Shown one piece after another: positions 8,947 through 17,649 of a DNA stretch of 41,647 bases; positions within the stretch are counted from its first letter, which is position 1; the number at the start of each line of letters is the position of its first letter. The notes under the pieces are model-generated. The model was not told the DNA's origin. It did not search any database and was given only the letters and a program-made list of their open reading frames with translations. The stretch is from DASUXY01 sp036377675 (GTDB taxonomy: Bacteria > Bacillota > Bacilli > Bacillales > Amphibacillaceae), in assembly GCA_036377675.1 (NCBI GenBank), contig DASUXY010000028.1, positions 1-41,647 of the forward strand, in the 5' to 3' direction. Both the position numbers and the translations under genes were made by a program.

Positions 8947-9651
8947 TTACTTTTCACCACCTTTATCATCTTTTACAGCTTGTACCGTCTGTAAAGCTTG
9001 TTGTAAATTCGTATAAATACTGTTTCCGACAACAATGACATCGGCATATTGTTTCATTTCACGAGCTTGACGAGGGTGTTCAATCCCACCCCCGTAAAAT
9101 AGCAACGTTTGATCAAGCTCGTCCTTTGCTCGTTTAACGATATTTAGATCTCCATATTTCCCACTATACTCCACATAAAAAATGGGCAAATGAAAAATAT
9201 GTTCCGCCATATAAGCATACGCCGTAACATCTTCTTCTGTCGGTAGAGAGCAATTCGTTCGGGAAAATGCTTTCGCTTTCTCGTTTACAATACAATATCC
9301 TTCTATAAAAATTTCATCCCAATTCATCAGATGTTTATAGCGCTTAATTGCTTGATGATGAATGTCCATCATCCATTTTTTATCTTGGCTGTTTAACACC
9401 ATTGGAATAAAATAATAATCAAATCCTGGCACAATAGCATCTATCTCGGATATTTCTAAGATGCATGGAATTGGAAAACGTCTAATTCTCGACAATAAGT
9501 CCAATACGCCAGCGAATGTGACGTTATCCGTCCCGCCAACGATAATAGCATCTGTTCCGGATTCACATACACGTTGCAAATGAACATCTGAAATTTCCTT
9601 TGCCGGATCCAGTTTAAAGAGATGCTTCCATTCATTCATTTTCGTATACAC
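8947..9651 (-). CDS. pcrB: Heptaprenylglyceryl phosphate synthase PcrB
   Basis: A TIM-barrel prenyltransferase that joins heptaprenyl diphosphate to glycerol-1-phosphate, forming an archaeal-type ether lipid in Bacillales. About 234 residues. It carries the family signatures NEWKHLFKLDPAKE, SGTDAIIVGGTDNVT, IVPGFDYYFIPMVLNS, FYVEYSGKYGD, LFYGGGI and ADVIVVGNSIY. The GTG at 9651 is chosen because GGAGG lies 8 bases before it and the N-terminus then aligns with B. subtilis PcrB; an in-frame TTG at 9666 would place the Shine-Dalgarno inside the coding region. It is the first gene of the pcrB-pcrA-ligA-camS operon. Confidence 0.95.
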   Translation of the reverse strand: MYTKMNEWKHLFKLDPAKEISDVHLQRVCESGTDAIIVGGTDNVTFAGVLDLLSRIRRFPIPCILEISEIDAIVPGFDYYFIPMVLNSQDKKWMMDIHHQAIKRYKHLMNWDEIFIEGYCIVNEKAKAFSRTNCSLPTEEDVTAYAYMAEHIFHLPIFYVEYSGKYGDLNIVKRAKDELDQTLLFYGGGIEHPRQAREMKQYADVIVVGNSIYTNLQQALQTVQAVKDDKGGEK

Positions 9652-9685
9652 ATATTTATCCTCCAATAGTATAGTCCGTTTATTT

Positions 9686-9715
9686 ATTATAGCAAAAAGT
9701 AGGATGTAAATTTAA
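9686..9715 (-). promoter_or_regulatory. Promoter of the pcrB-pcrA-ligA-camS operon
   Basis: An extended -10 (TGCTATAAT, 9694-9686) with a weak -35 (TTAAAT, 9715-9710; spacing 18), about 35 bases before the pcrB start. Confidence 0.6.
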
Positions 9716-9827
9716 GAGAATGTATTTTTTTGATGATACGTGAGAGTGGATTCGTAGATTTGGAAAGATAAAAAAAATCATCCTATACAGTTGAGGACAA
9801 GCGCATCGACGTTACCTTACGAAACAA

Positions 9828-9870
9828 CAATAAACAAAAATGTCGCAAAGTAGATAAAAACTTTGCGACG
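9828..9870 (-). terminator. Terminator after yerC
   Basis: GTCGCAAAG (9842-9850) pairs with CTTTGCGAC (9861-9869). On the minus strand the stem is followed by ATTTTTGTTTATT. It separates yerC from the pcrB operon. Confidence 0.8.
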
Positions 9871-9876
9871 TATGTA

Positions 9877-10182
9877 TTATGAATCAACTTCTTCGTTTTT
9901 CATCTTATCCAAAACCATCTCATAACCACCACTACCGTAATCGATGCAGCGACGAACACGTGAAATTGTTGCTGTTGATGCATTTGTTTCTTTTTCGATT
10001 GTGCTATATGTTTGCCCTTCAGTAAGCATTTTAGCGACTTGAAGCCGCTGCGAAATCGCTTGAATTTCATTCATCGTTGCAATATCATCGAAAAAGCGAT
10101 AACATTCTTCAATGCTCTCTAAGGAAAGAATAGCTTTAAACAATTGGTCGAGCTGTTTTCCCCGCAACTTATCGATTTGCAA
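9877..10182 (-). CDS. yerC: YerC/YecD family TrpR-like DNA-binding protein
   Basis: A small protein of 101 residues with a Trp-repressor-like helix-turn-helix (IQAISQRLQVAKMLTEGQTY, then NASTATISRVRRCIDYG). It matches B. subtilis YerC closely, including QIDKLRGKQLDQLF and LESIEECYRFFDD. A DNA-binding role is expected; targets in Bacillus are not established. A TTG start at 10182 is chosen because it aligns with the B. subtilis start and has AGGGGG 8 bases upstream. An upstream GTG at 10191 would overlap the Shine-Dalgarno site. It lies 19 bases after yerB and may be cotranscribed with it. In B. subtilis yerD follows yerC; here pcrB follows and the yerD-like gene lies at 28.5 kb. Confidence 0.9.
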   Translation of the reverse strand: MQIDKLRGKQLDQLFKAILSLESIEECYRFFDDIATMNEIQAISQRLQVAKMLTEGQTYSTIEKETNASTATISRVRRCIDYGSGGYEMVLDKMKNEEVDS

Positions 10183-10201
10183 AAGGAACACCCCCTGATT
10201 T

Positions 10202-11185
10202 TTATTCGATCATGACAGATTGCTCAAGACCAGGATTCGTCGGGACGACATTTACCCACGTTTTCCCTGGGACAAACCCGATCGGTTCCCCATCTTTAAC
10301 AGGAATCAATCTTCCTTTCTGTCTTTCCCATTGCACATCGTTTACTTGTCCTTTTTGAATCAAATAAGCATTTCCACCCGATTCAAGGTCAATCGCCCGG
10401 CGACCTTCATCATCAATGACTTCATGATGCGTTTCAATAACGAAGACATTATCTATTTCAATCGGATCGTTCGTATCCAGTTCAACCGTTTTTTCGCCAT
10501 TATTCGAACGGATGTATGTTTCGGTCTGCTCATCATAATCATACATAACGGTATCAGCCCCACCGCTTGAATAGTTAATTTCAATATGTTCGGCAGAATG
10601 ACCTGAAAGCGACTGTAATTCGTCTTCATTTAAAAACGGCAGCGGATCAATCATTTTTTCCATCTCATATCCTTCTGATTCCGCTACTTTAGGAACAGCT
10701 TTAAATTGTAAATATGAATTGTGGGGAGATTTTCGAAATGATTCTCGTTTGAACAATTTCCCGTCATCATCGAACTTTGCTCCATTTAAATGATCGATCC
10801 CCCGCTCTTTAATCATATCATTAATAAAGTCTGCTGCACCTTGATACACATAAAGTGCATCATATCCGTCAGCTAAATCGAAATAGTACTCTCGGGCACT
10901 GCGAACCGGACCGACAACTTTCGGTTCTTTGCTTTGGTACAAAGCTAAGAAACGTGTAATATCGCCCTCTGCTAACATCTCAAAAACGATATCCGCTTCA
11001 GACAACCCTGACTGTGGACGCGCTTTTGGATGGTTGTTTACCATTACGCTAACGACACGCCGGTCTACATCTTCTTTCGTTTTTTCTCCTGTGAGTGGAT
11101 ACATATTGGTTTTCGTTTCACTCTTTGAACAAGCGCTAAGCAATACAATCGTTACGACGGCTAATACGACAGTTATTTTTTTCAT
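10202..11185 (-). CDS. yerB: YerB family lipoprotein (DUF3048)
   Basis: A lipoprotein of 327 residues. Residues 1-18 are a signal peptide ending VLLSA, with the lipobox Cys at 19, so it is anchored outside the membrane. The body has the two parts of DUF3048: an N-terminal domain with SVMVNNHPKARPQSGLSEA, EMLAEGDITRFLALYQS and VGPVRSAREYYFDLADGY, and a C-terminal beta-rich part ending KTWVNVVPTNPGLEQSVMIE. The biochemical function is not established. AAAAAGGTG precedes the ATG. The position between yerA and yerC matches B. subtilis. Confidence 0.9.
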   Translation of the reverse strand: MKKITVVLAVVTIVLLSACSKSETKTNMYPLTGEKTKEDVDRRVVSVMVNNHPKARPQSGLSEADIVFEMLAEGDITRFLALYQSKEPKVVGPVRSAREYYFDLADGYDALYVYQGAADFINDMIKERGIDHLNGAKFDDDGKLFKRESFRKSPHNSYLQFKAVPKVAESEGYEMEKMIDPLPFLNEDELQSLSGHSAEHIEINYSSGGADTVMYDYDEQTETYIRSNNGEKTVELDTNDPIEIDNVFVIETHHEVIDDEGRRAIDLESGGNAYLIQKGQVNDVQWERQKGRLIPVKDGEPIGFVPGKTWVNVVPTNPGLEQSVMIE

Positions 11186-11236
11186 TTTCCAACACCTTTT
11201 TATATTTTTAGAAAATCTACTAAGTTATAGTATAAA

Positions 11237-12976
11237 CTATCGCATCGTTGCTGGGAAGAGAACCTCTCTTTTCATAATATCAATAATCCCTTGTTGTGTA
11301 ATGCGAATGTATGGTAAATGTGTCGAAGATAGAAATAAGATCGTATACACAGGATCTTTATATAAATAGCCAAATTCCTTTAATATTTTTTTCAGTTCTT
11401 TTTCCTTTTGAATCAAATCTGTCATTTCACCATCATACATAATACCACCTAATGGGAGGGGGATTTCAATAAGTACTTTTCCGTTATGTACTAAAACGAT
11501 GCCACCCCCAAGCTCTTTCAATCGTTTCCAAGCGAGTTGAATATCTCTTTTATTTTTGCCGATAAACACAAGATCGCCTGTCGTCGAATACGAGCTCGCA
11601 AGTCCGCCTAATTTTTTCGTAAATCCACGTAACATCGCATTCACCCGCCATTTCCCATATCGATCGATGAGAAGAAGGAAGGCATCATGCTTATCATCGG
11701 GAAGCGTCTCATTCATACTATCAATTTCAATCGCATACGGTTTAATGATAACATCATTCATCATATCTAAACCGATGGGCTGAGAAAATTGCAAATCACT
11801 TTCTTCTAACTCCCAATTAAATGTCACTGGGCGAATACCGTATGCTGCCCAATCAATCATCGATGTAGGCGTTTGCACATCCCCTTTTTTCACGAGCCAC
11901 TCACCTTTGGCAAGGACACTTTCAGGATGGGGATTCTCTTTTTCTTCTAAAATATTAAGATTAGCAATCCGCCCCGGCGCAATGCTCCCGAGCTTTTCTT
12001 CAAGGCCAAGATGTTTAGCCGCATTATACGAAGCCATCCGATAAGCTTCTTCGATAGGAACGCCATGGCGAATCGCCACGTCTACACAGACATTCATCAT
12101 ACCGTCTTCATAAAAAGCCGGCGTTGAACCATCTGTCGTCATCGTGAGATTATCGAAAGTTGTTAATCCTTCTGCTAACATCTCCTCAATTAAGTGTGGT
12201 AAATCAGGCCGAATCGATGAGTAACGTAAACCGACTTGATAGCCTAACTGTAACCGTTTCATAATATCTTTACCAGAAATAGATTCGTGATCGGCGTCTG
12301 CTCCTAACAGCTTCATTTTCGTTAATGTGAATTCTGAAGCTCCTGGAAAATGTCCTTCTACTGGTTTTCTCGCTCGCTTCGTTTCTTGAATCCAATAGAG
12401 AAGGCGATCATCCCCTGCAAGTAAATGGGGCCACGCCGTCAATTCTCCTCCTTGGACGACAAACGGATTGGATACCCAGTCTAAAACATCGTTCGTATTA
12501 AATGAATCTTCCTCATCTTGTAGAGCAGACTGTGAATCGTATCGGGCCCACCAATACATCGAAACCGGGAAAAAACTGAACGACTGCAATAAAGAAAACG
12601 CTTTCTTTTTATTTAATAATAAAAGCCACATTAAATTATCATTAACTAATGTTGTTGTCCCAAATCGGGCAGCATGTAAAGCCAATTGTTCCGGATTGTA
12701 CAATTGGAACGGATGCGTATGTGGCTCAATGTAACCAGGAACAATATATTTTCCTCGACAATCGATGAACGCAGTATCTTTCGATTGGTGTGGTAGTTCT
12801 TTGCCGACATAAACGATCCGGTCGTTATAAATCCAAATGTGAGCTTGTAACCATTGTCTTGTATACATATTCAAATATGTTGCATCTGTCAAGACGAGTG
12901 TAGGCGACTCGAATCCATCAATAATGGCAACATGTTTTCTCATTTCGCGATTTCGCCAATAACCTTTCTCCAACAT
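11237..12976 (-). CDS. yerA: YerA, adenine-deaminase-like amidohydrolase
   Basis: A protein of 579 residues in the adenine deaminase group of the amidohydrolase superfamily. Visible metal-site motifs are EPHTHPF, EGHFPGAS, DADHES and TTDGSTP. The C-terminal deaminase domain (FTKKLGGLASSYSTTGD, SSTHLPYIRITQQGI) is also present. Adenine deaminase converts adenine to hypoxanthine; B. subtilis YerA is only a homologue of the main enzyme AdeC, so the substrate is uncertain. Position just downstream of the purine operon and its terminator suits a purine-salvage role but does not prove it. The ATG at 12976 has GGAG 9 bases upstream; an in-frame TTG at 12991 lies before that site and is rejected. Confidence 0.85.
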   Translation of the reverse strand: MLEKGYWRNREMRKHVAIIDGFESPTLVLTDATYLNMYTRQWLQAHIWIYNDRIVYVGKELPHQSKDTAFIDCRGKYIVPGYIEPHTHPFQLYNPEQLALHAARFGTTTLVNDNLMWLLLLNKKKAFSLLQSFSFFPVSMYWWARYDSQSALQDEEDSFNTNDVLDWVSNPFVVQGGELTAWPHLLAGDDRLLYWIQETKRARKPVEGHFPGASEFTLTKMKLLGADADHESISGKDIMKRLQLGYQVGLRYSSIRPDLPHLIEEMLAEGLTTFDNLTMTTDGSTPAFYEDGMMNVCVDVAIRHGVPIEEAYRMASYNAAKHLGLEEKLGSIAPGRIANLNILEEKENPHPESVLAKGEWLVKKGDVQTPTSMIDWAAYGIRPVTFNWELEESDLQFSQPIGLDMMNDVIIKPYAIEIDSMNETLPDDKHDAFLLLIDRYGKWRVNAMLRGFTKKLGGLASSYSTTGDLVFIGKNKRDIQLAWKRLKELGGGIVLVHNGKVLIEIPLPLGGIMYDGEMTDLIQKEKELKKILKEFGYLYKDPVYTILFLSSTHLPYIRITQQGIIDIMKREVLFPATMR

Positions 12977-13007
12977 AAAGCAACTCTCCAATATATTTGT
13001 TTATTTA

Positions 13008-13016
13008 ATCGTACCA
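13008..13016 (-). promoter_or_regulatory. Candidate extended -10 promoter of yerA
   Basis: The minus strand shows TGGTACGAT about 32 bases before the yerA start, without a clear -35. It lies downstream of the purine operon terminator, so yerA probably has its own start. Confidence 0.4.
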
Positions 13017-13125
13017 TATTTCTTCCTTTAATGCAGTGAAGGGTTTTCAAAATCATTCGACAACTCTGCAACAGTAGAAACACGTACCTTTCAGCAAGAC
13101 CCGTTTACGGAAATAATGAAATCAA

Positions 13126-13160
13126 CTCAAAAAAATAGGACACCTTATTTCAGGTGTCCG
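13126..13160 (-). terminator. Terminator of the purine operon
   Basis: GGACACCT (13138-13145) and AGGTGTCC (13152-13159) form an 8-bp stem with a 6-base loop. On the minus strand it is followed by ATTTTTTTGAG, just after purD. Confidence 0.88.
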
Positions 13161-13166
13161 ATCTGA

Positions 13167-14417
13167 TTAATCATTTCTTCCTATATCTTTACGATAGAAA
13201 AATCCTTCACTACGTTCACTGGAGAGGGAACGATAAGCAACCTCTGCTGCTTGCTGTAATGACTTACCTTTCGCCCCTACTAAAAGGACTCGACCACCGT
13301 CAGAAACGAGTTGGTTATCTACTTGCTTCACACCTGCGTAAACAATAAATGAACCATCTTCTTTTTTAAAATTAGGGATTCGACTGTTTTTAACGTAATC
13401 AGATGATGGGTATCCTTTCGCCGCCACAACAACTCCGACACAAGCATCAGATGACCATTTCAACTCTGGATCCTTCCCCTCTAAGACATCAAGCATCACT
13501 TGCAACAAATCATTTTCAAGAAGTGGTAAGACTACTTGGGTTTCGGGATCACCGAATCTCGTATTAAATTCAATCACTTTCGGTCCATCTGCTGTCATCA
13601 TGAGCCCTGCATAAAGAATTCCTGTAAACGGCCGACCTTCTTCCATCATACCGTCTGCTGTTTTTTGTAATATATTTTTTGTAGCGTAAGCTAACGTTTC
13701 TTCCGTTACGTCAGGTACGGGAGAGAAAGACCCCATTCCACCTGTATTCGGCCCCTCATCATGATCATAAGCACGCTTATGATCTCGTGCAGGGACCATT
13801 GGATATACGTCATCTTCGTGAACAAAGGCCATTAAGGAGAACTCTTTACCAGAAAGAAACTCTTCTATTACAATCTTCGTTCCAGCTTCCTTGAACTTTT
13901 TGGAAATAAGCATATCGTCAACCGCTTGCAACGCTTCTTCTTTCGTTTTAGCGACGATGACTCCTTTTCCAGCCGCCAATCCATCTGCCTTGACGACAAT
14001 CGGCGCCCCTTTTTCTTCAATAAATGCTTTGGCCTCGTTTGCATCCGTAAATGTTTCATAATCTGCCGTTGGAATGTCGTGCCGTTTCATAAAGGCTTTT
14101 GCAAAGCTTTTACTTCCTTCAAGCATCGCTGCATCTTTTGTCGGCGCAAAAATAGCTAGGTTTTCTTCTTGAAAACGATCAGCAATCCCTAATGTTAGCG
14201 GGTTTTCTGGTCCAACAATCGTAAAATCAATGTCGTTCGTTTTTGCAAACGTCACTAATTGATTAAGATCCATTTCATCAATATCGACGCAAGTTGCTAC
14301 GTCAGCCATTCCATCATTACCTGGTGCGGCATACAGTTTATCAATTTGATCACTTGTTGACAGTTTCATGAGCATACTATGTTCACGGCCACCTCGGCCA
14401 ACAACTAATACATTCAT
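13167..14417 (-). CDS. purD: Phosphoribosylamine-glycine ligase (GAR synthetase)
   Basis: Second step of de novo purine synthesis: phosphoribosylamine plus glycine plus ATP gives GAR. The 416 residues form a complete ATP-grasp enzyme. MNVLVVGRGGREH is the N-terminal phosphate-binding start, VVKADGLAAGKGV and EEFLSGKEFS belong to the ATP-grasp core, and GPNTGGMGSFSP and EFNTRFGDPETQ carry the metal and ATP residues. The ATG at 14417 gives the family N-terminus and has GAGGGGG 9 bases upstream; an in-frame start at 14435 is less likely. It is the last gene of the operon. Its substrate, the product of PurF, is chemically unstable, so it must be consumed at once. Confidence 0.96.
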   Translation of the reverse strand: MNVLVVGRGGREHSMLMKLSTSDQIDKLYAAPGNDGMADVATCVDIDEMDLNQLVTFAKTNDIDFTIVGPENPLTLGIADRFQEENLAIFAPTKDAAMLEGSKSFAKAFMKRHDIPTADYETFTDANEAKAFIEEKGAPIVVKADGLAAGKGVIVAKTKEEALQAVDDMLISKKFKEAGTKIVIEEFLSGKEFSLMAFVHEDDVYPMVPARDHKRAYDHDEGPNTGGMGSFSPVPDVTEETLAYATKNILQKTADGMMEEGRPFTGILYAGLMMTADGPKVIEFNTRFGDPETQVVLPLLENDLLQVMLDVLEGKDPELKWSSDACVGVVVAAKGYPSSDYVKNSRIPNFKKEDGSFIVYAGVKQVDNQLVSDGGRVLLVGAKGKSLQQAAEVAYRSLSSERSEGFFYRKDIGRND

Positions 14418-14462
14418 CAGAAAGATCCCCCTCATCTAAAAAATAAATTAATACATATTTTT

Positions 14463-15995
14463 TTAATGTTTAAAATGTCTCATCTGTGTAAATACCATGG
14501 CAATTCCGTAGCGGTCACACATGTCTATGGAATCTTGATCCCGTTTCGAACCACCCGGTTGAATAATTGCAGTAACACCTGCTTTTCCAGCGGCTTCTAC
14601 TGTATCGGGCATTGGGAAAAATGCATCTGAAGCCATCACAGACCCTTCTGTTTTCTCTTTCGCTTGTTCAATAGCAATTTTAGCCGCACCGACGCGGTTC
14701 ATTTGTCCAGCACCAATACCAATGGTTTGTTCTTCTTTTGCTAGGACGATGGCATTTGATTTAACATGTTTAACAGCTTTCCAAGCGAACAATAAATCAA
14801 CCATTTCTTCGTCTGTTGGCTTTCTTTTTGTCGGATACGTTAACTGCTCCTCGTCGATTTCTCCTGTATCACTTTCTTGAACGAGTAAACCACCTTTAAC
14901 CGTTGTTAGTTTGTGATACGCGTCTGTTTCATCCACTGACGGTAATTCGAGGAGACGAATATTTTTCTTTTCCGTTAACACTTTCAATGCTTCCTCAGTG
15001 AATCGTGGTGCAATGACGATTTCAAGGAAGATTTCACTTAACTTTTCCGCCGTTTGCAAATCAACTTCTCGATTACAAGCTATAATTCCCCCAAAGATAG
15101 AAATCGGGTCGGCATCGTATGCTTTTTGAAAAGCTTGAGAAAGCGTTGATGCTACACCAATCCCACAAGGATTCATATGTTTAACAGCAACGACAGCTGG
15201 TTTGTTGTATTCAGATACAATTTCAATGGCTGCATTGGCATCTTGAATATTGTTGTAGGAAAGCTCTTTACCGTGTAACTGTTTAGCAGTCGCAAGTCCT
15301 GCAGACGTTTCGACAGGGTTTTTATAAAATGCTGCTTTTTGATGAGGGTTTTCCCCGTAGCGTAATGATTGTACTTTTTCATACGTTACTGTGTAATTTT
15401 CCGGGAATTGTCCATTCGTTTCTCCTGTAAAATAAGTAGCGATCATTGCATCATAATGAGCCGTATGACGGAAAACTTTTGCAGCTAATTGCTTGTTAAA
15501 TTCACCTGATTGTTCGCCATTTTGTAAGGTTGCTAAAACGTCATCATAGTCGTCTGGGTCGACAACGACAGTCACATCTGCAAAGTTTTTCGCAGAAGCG
15601 CGCAACATCGCCGGTCCACCGATGTCAATGTTTTCAATGATATCATTTTCGGAAATACCTTGTTTCATTAACGTCTCTTTAAATGGATATAAGTTAACGA
15701 CGACTACATCAATGGGATGAATATTATTTTCTTGGAGTTGTTCTTGATGCGTTTCATCATCTCGTTTGGCAAGTAAACCTCCATGAATGAGCGGATGCAA
15801 CGTTTTGACCCGGCCATCTAAAATCTCGGGAAATCCTGTTACTTCATCCACGGCTTTAACCGCAAGACCTGCATCCTGTAATACACGCAATGTACCACCT
15901 GTTGAAATGATTTCATAATCGAGTGCGATGAGTCCTTTGACAAAGTCGACAATCTGTTCTTTGTTGGACACACTAATAAGTGCTCGTTTTTTCAT
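14463..15995 (-). CDS. purH: Bifunctional AICAR transformylase/IMP cyclohydrolase
   Basis: Performs the last two steps to IMP. Residues 1-200 form the MGS-like IMP cyclohydrolase domain (RALISVSNKEQIVDF, ISTGGTLRVLQDAG, DGRVKTLHPLIHGGLL). The AICAR transformylase domain follows, with QSLRYGENPHQKAAFY, VKHMNPCGIG, KSNAIVLAKEEQTIGIGAGQ and SDAFFPMPDTVE. The end ITQ-type motif appears as FTQMRHFKH. The 510 residues equal the family length and no catalytic residue appears lost. GAGGAG precedes the ATG. About 64 bases separate it from purN. Confidence 0.97.
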   Translation of the reverse strand: MKKRALISVSNKEQIVDFVKGLIALDYEIISTGGTLRVLQDAGLAVKAVDEVTGFPEILDGRVKTLHPLIHGGLLAKRDDETHQEQLQENNIHPIDVVVVNLYPFKETLMKQGISENDIIENIDIGGPAMLRASAKNFADVTVVVDPDDYDDVLATLQNGEQSGEFNKQLAAKVFRHTAHYDAMIATYFTGETNGQFPENYTVTYEKVQSLRYGENPHQKAAFYKNPVETSAGLATAKQLHGKELSYNNIQDANAAIEIVSEYNKPAVVAVKHMNPCGIGVASTLSQAFQKAYDADPISIFGGIIACNREVDLQTAEKLSEIFLEIVIAPRFTEEALKVLTEKKNIRLLELPSVDETDAYHKLTTVKGGLLVQESDTGEIDEEQLTYPTKRKPTDEEMVDLLFAWKAVKHVKSNAIVLAKEEQTIGIGAGQMNRVGAAKIAIEQAKEKTEGSVMASDAFFPMPDTVEAAGKAGVTAIIQPGGSKRDQDSIDMCDRYGIAMVFTQMRHFKH

Positions 15996-16059
15996 AAAAA
16001 TATCTCCTCACATTTTAATGTCAAGTAAGTTATATTCCCATTTCTTTTCCAATCTATTC

Positions 16060-16620
16060 CTATTTGACAAGCTGTTGAATCACTTGAGGATACAGCTTGT
16101 GTTCGACTTGTTGAATCCGACTTTTCAATGTTTCGATGGTGTCATCTTGTGAGACACGGACCGCCTCTTGGGCGATAATCGGCCCCGTATCGATCCCTTC
16201 ATCAACATAATGGATAGTTACCCCAGTCACTTTCACACCGGCTCGATAAGCTTGTCCGATTGCATCTTTTCCTGGAAATGCAGGCAATAAAGACGGATGA
16301 ATATTAACAATTTTTCCTTCATACGCATGTAACAACGTAGATCCGATAATTCGCATATAGCCAGCAAGAAAAATCCACTCTACTCCATGTTCGTGAAGGA
16401 TTTGTACAAGTTTTCGTTCATAATCAGCCTTCGAATCAAAGGCTTTTGCCTCAAATACAAACGTCGGAATATCGTGCCGAGTCGCTTTTTCAATGACCTT
16501 CGCTTCTGGTTGGTCACAGACGAGTAAGACAACTTCACAACCGAGATCTTCTTTTTTCATAATCGCATCAAAATTGCTTCCCGTCCCTGATGCAAACACA
16601 CAAGCCTTCACCGTACTCAT
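16060..16620 (-). CDS. purN: Phosphoribosylglycinamide formyltransferase (10-formyl-THF dependent)
   Basis: Transfers a formyl group to GAR in the third step of the pathway. The 186 residues contain FASGTGSNFDAI, the catalytic Asn and His in IVNIHPSLLPAFPG, and the catalytic Asp in TIHYVDEGIDTGPII. Start and purM stop overlap by four bases (ATGA), indicating translational coupling. The enzyme is of normal length and intact. Confidence 0.96.
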   Translation of the reverse strand: MSTVKACVFASGTGSNFDAIMKKEDLGCEVVLLVCDQPEAKVIEKATRHDIPTFVFEAKAFDSKADYERKLVQILHEHGVEWIFLAGYMRIIGSTLLHAYEGKIVNIHPSLLPAFPGKDAIGQAYRAGVKVTGVTIHYVDEGIDTGPIIAQEAVRVSQDDTIETLKSRIQQVEHKLYPQVIQQLVK

Positions 16621-17636
16621 GATGACAGATGCACTCCTTCAGTACTCGTTACGGAACCAATAATTGCGGCATCCTTTTCGTACGTCTGTACAATTGAGAG
16701 TACGTTGTCTGCTTCTCTTTCATCGACAACGAGAGCCATGCCAATCCCCATATTGAAAACAGAGAACATCTCTCGATCGGGAATATTCCCTTTTTCTTGT
16801 AAAAAGTGAAAGATTTCTGGGACATGCCAACTTGAGCGTTCCAATTGAACTCCTAAGCCGTCTGGAAGCATTCTTGGAAAGTTTTCGTAAAAGCCACCGC
16901 CCGTAATATGGGAAATGCCTTTAATCGTAGCTTCTTTCGTCACAGCGGCAATTGCCTTCGCATAAATCTTCGTTGGTGCAAGTAAAGCTTCTCCAAGCGG
17001 ACGTGATAAGCCTTCATACGTTTGTTCAAGATCTAAGTTCTCGATCATTTTACGAACTAACGAGTAGCCATTGGAGTGAATACCACTTGAAGGTAATCCA
17101 ATGATCACATCGCCACACAAAATATCATCGCCTGTAATGAGCTCTGACTTTTCAGCAATCCCGACGGCAAAACCGGCAAGATCGTATTCATTTTCCTTAT
17201 ACATACCAGGCATTTCAGCTGTTTCACCACCGATTAGTGCAGCCCCTGAGGCTACACAACCTTCAGAAACGCCTTGAATGATATCTTCAATCACTTCAGG
17301 ATTGTTTTTCCCACAGGCGATATAATCAAGGAAAAATAACGGTTGTGCCCCTTGGGCGACGATGTCATTTACACACATAGCGACTAAGTCAATTCCAATC
17401 GTATCGTGTTTATCCATTTGAAAAGCAATCTTTAATTTCGTTCCTACTCCATCCGTTCCTGAAACGAGAACCGGCTCTTCATATGGAAGTGATGTGAGAT
17501 CAAATAAACCTGCAAAGGCTCCAATCCCCCCGAGGACTTCAGGTCGATTCGTTTTAGCAATATGCTTCTTCATCCGTTCAACCGCTTCATATCCTTTTTC
17601 AACATCGACTCCAGCTTTTTTGTACATATTTGACAT
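16617..17636 (-). CDS. purM: Phosphoribosylformylglycinamidine cyclo-ligase (AIR synthetase)
   Basis: Closes the imidazole ring: FGAM plus ATP gives AIR. A PurM/PurL-type dimeric enzyme of 339 residues with YKKAGVDVEKGYEAV, VSGTDGVGTKLKIAF, CVNDIVAQGAQPLFFLDY, GGETAEMPGMY and SGIHSNGYSLVRK. The ATG at 17636 is preferred because AAAGGGG lies 8 bases upstream; the ATG at 17642 is only two bases from that site. It lies 13 bases after purF and overlaps purN. Its substrate FGAM must come from PurL, whose partners PurQ and PurS are missing here. Confidence 0.96.
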   Translation of the reverse strand: MSNMYKKAGVDVEKGYEAVERMKKHIAKTNRPEVLGGIGAFAGLFDLTSLPYEEPVLVSGTDGVGTKLKIAFQMDKHDTIGIDLVAMCVNDIVAQGAQPLFFLDYIACGKNNPEVIEDIIQGVSEGCVASGAALIGGETAEMPGMYKENEYDLAGFAVGIAEKSELITGDDILCGDVIIGLPSSGIHSNGYSLVRKMIENLDLEQTYEGLSRPLGEALLAPTKIYAKAIAAVTKEATIKGISHITGGGFYENFPRMLPDGLGVQLERSSWHVPEIFHFLQEKGNIPDREMFSVFNMGIGMALVVDEREADNVLSIVQTYEKDAAIIGSVTSTEGVHLSS

Positions 17637-17649
17637 ATTCATTTCCCCT

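Noticed and set aside
10929..11369. Long plus-strand frame across the yerB-yerA junction, and similar antisense frames inside the MFS, MscS and YerD-like genes
   Set aside because: They lie opposite well-supported genes, lack ribosome sites and show no family motifs; they are shadows of the real genes.
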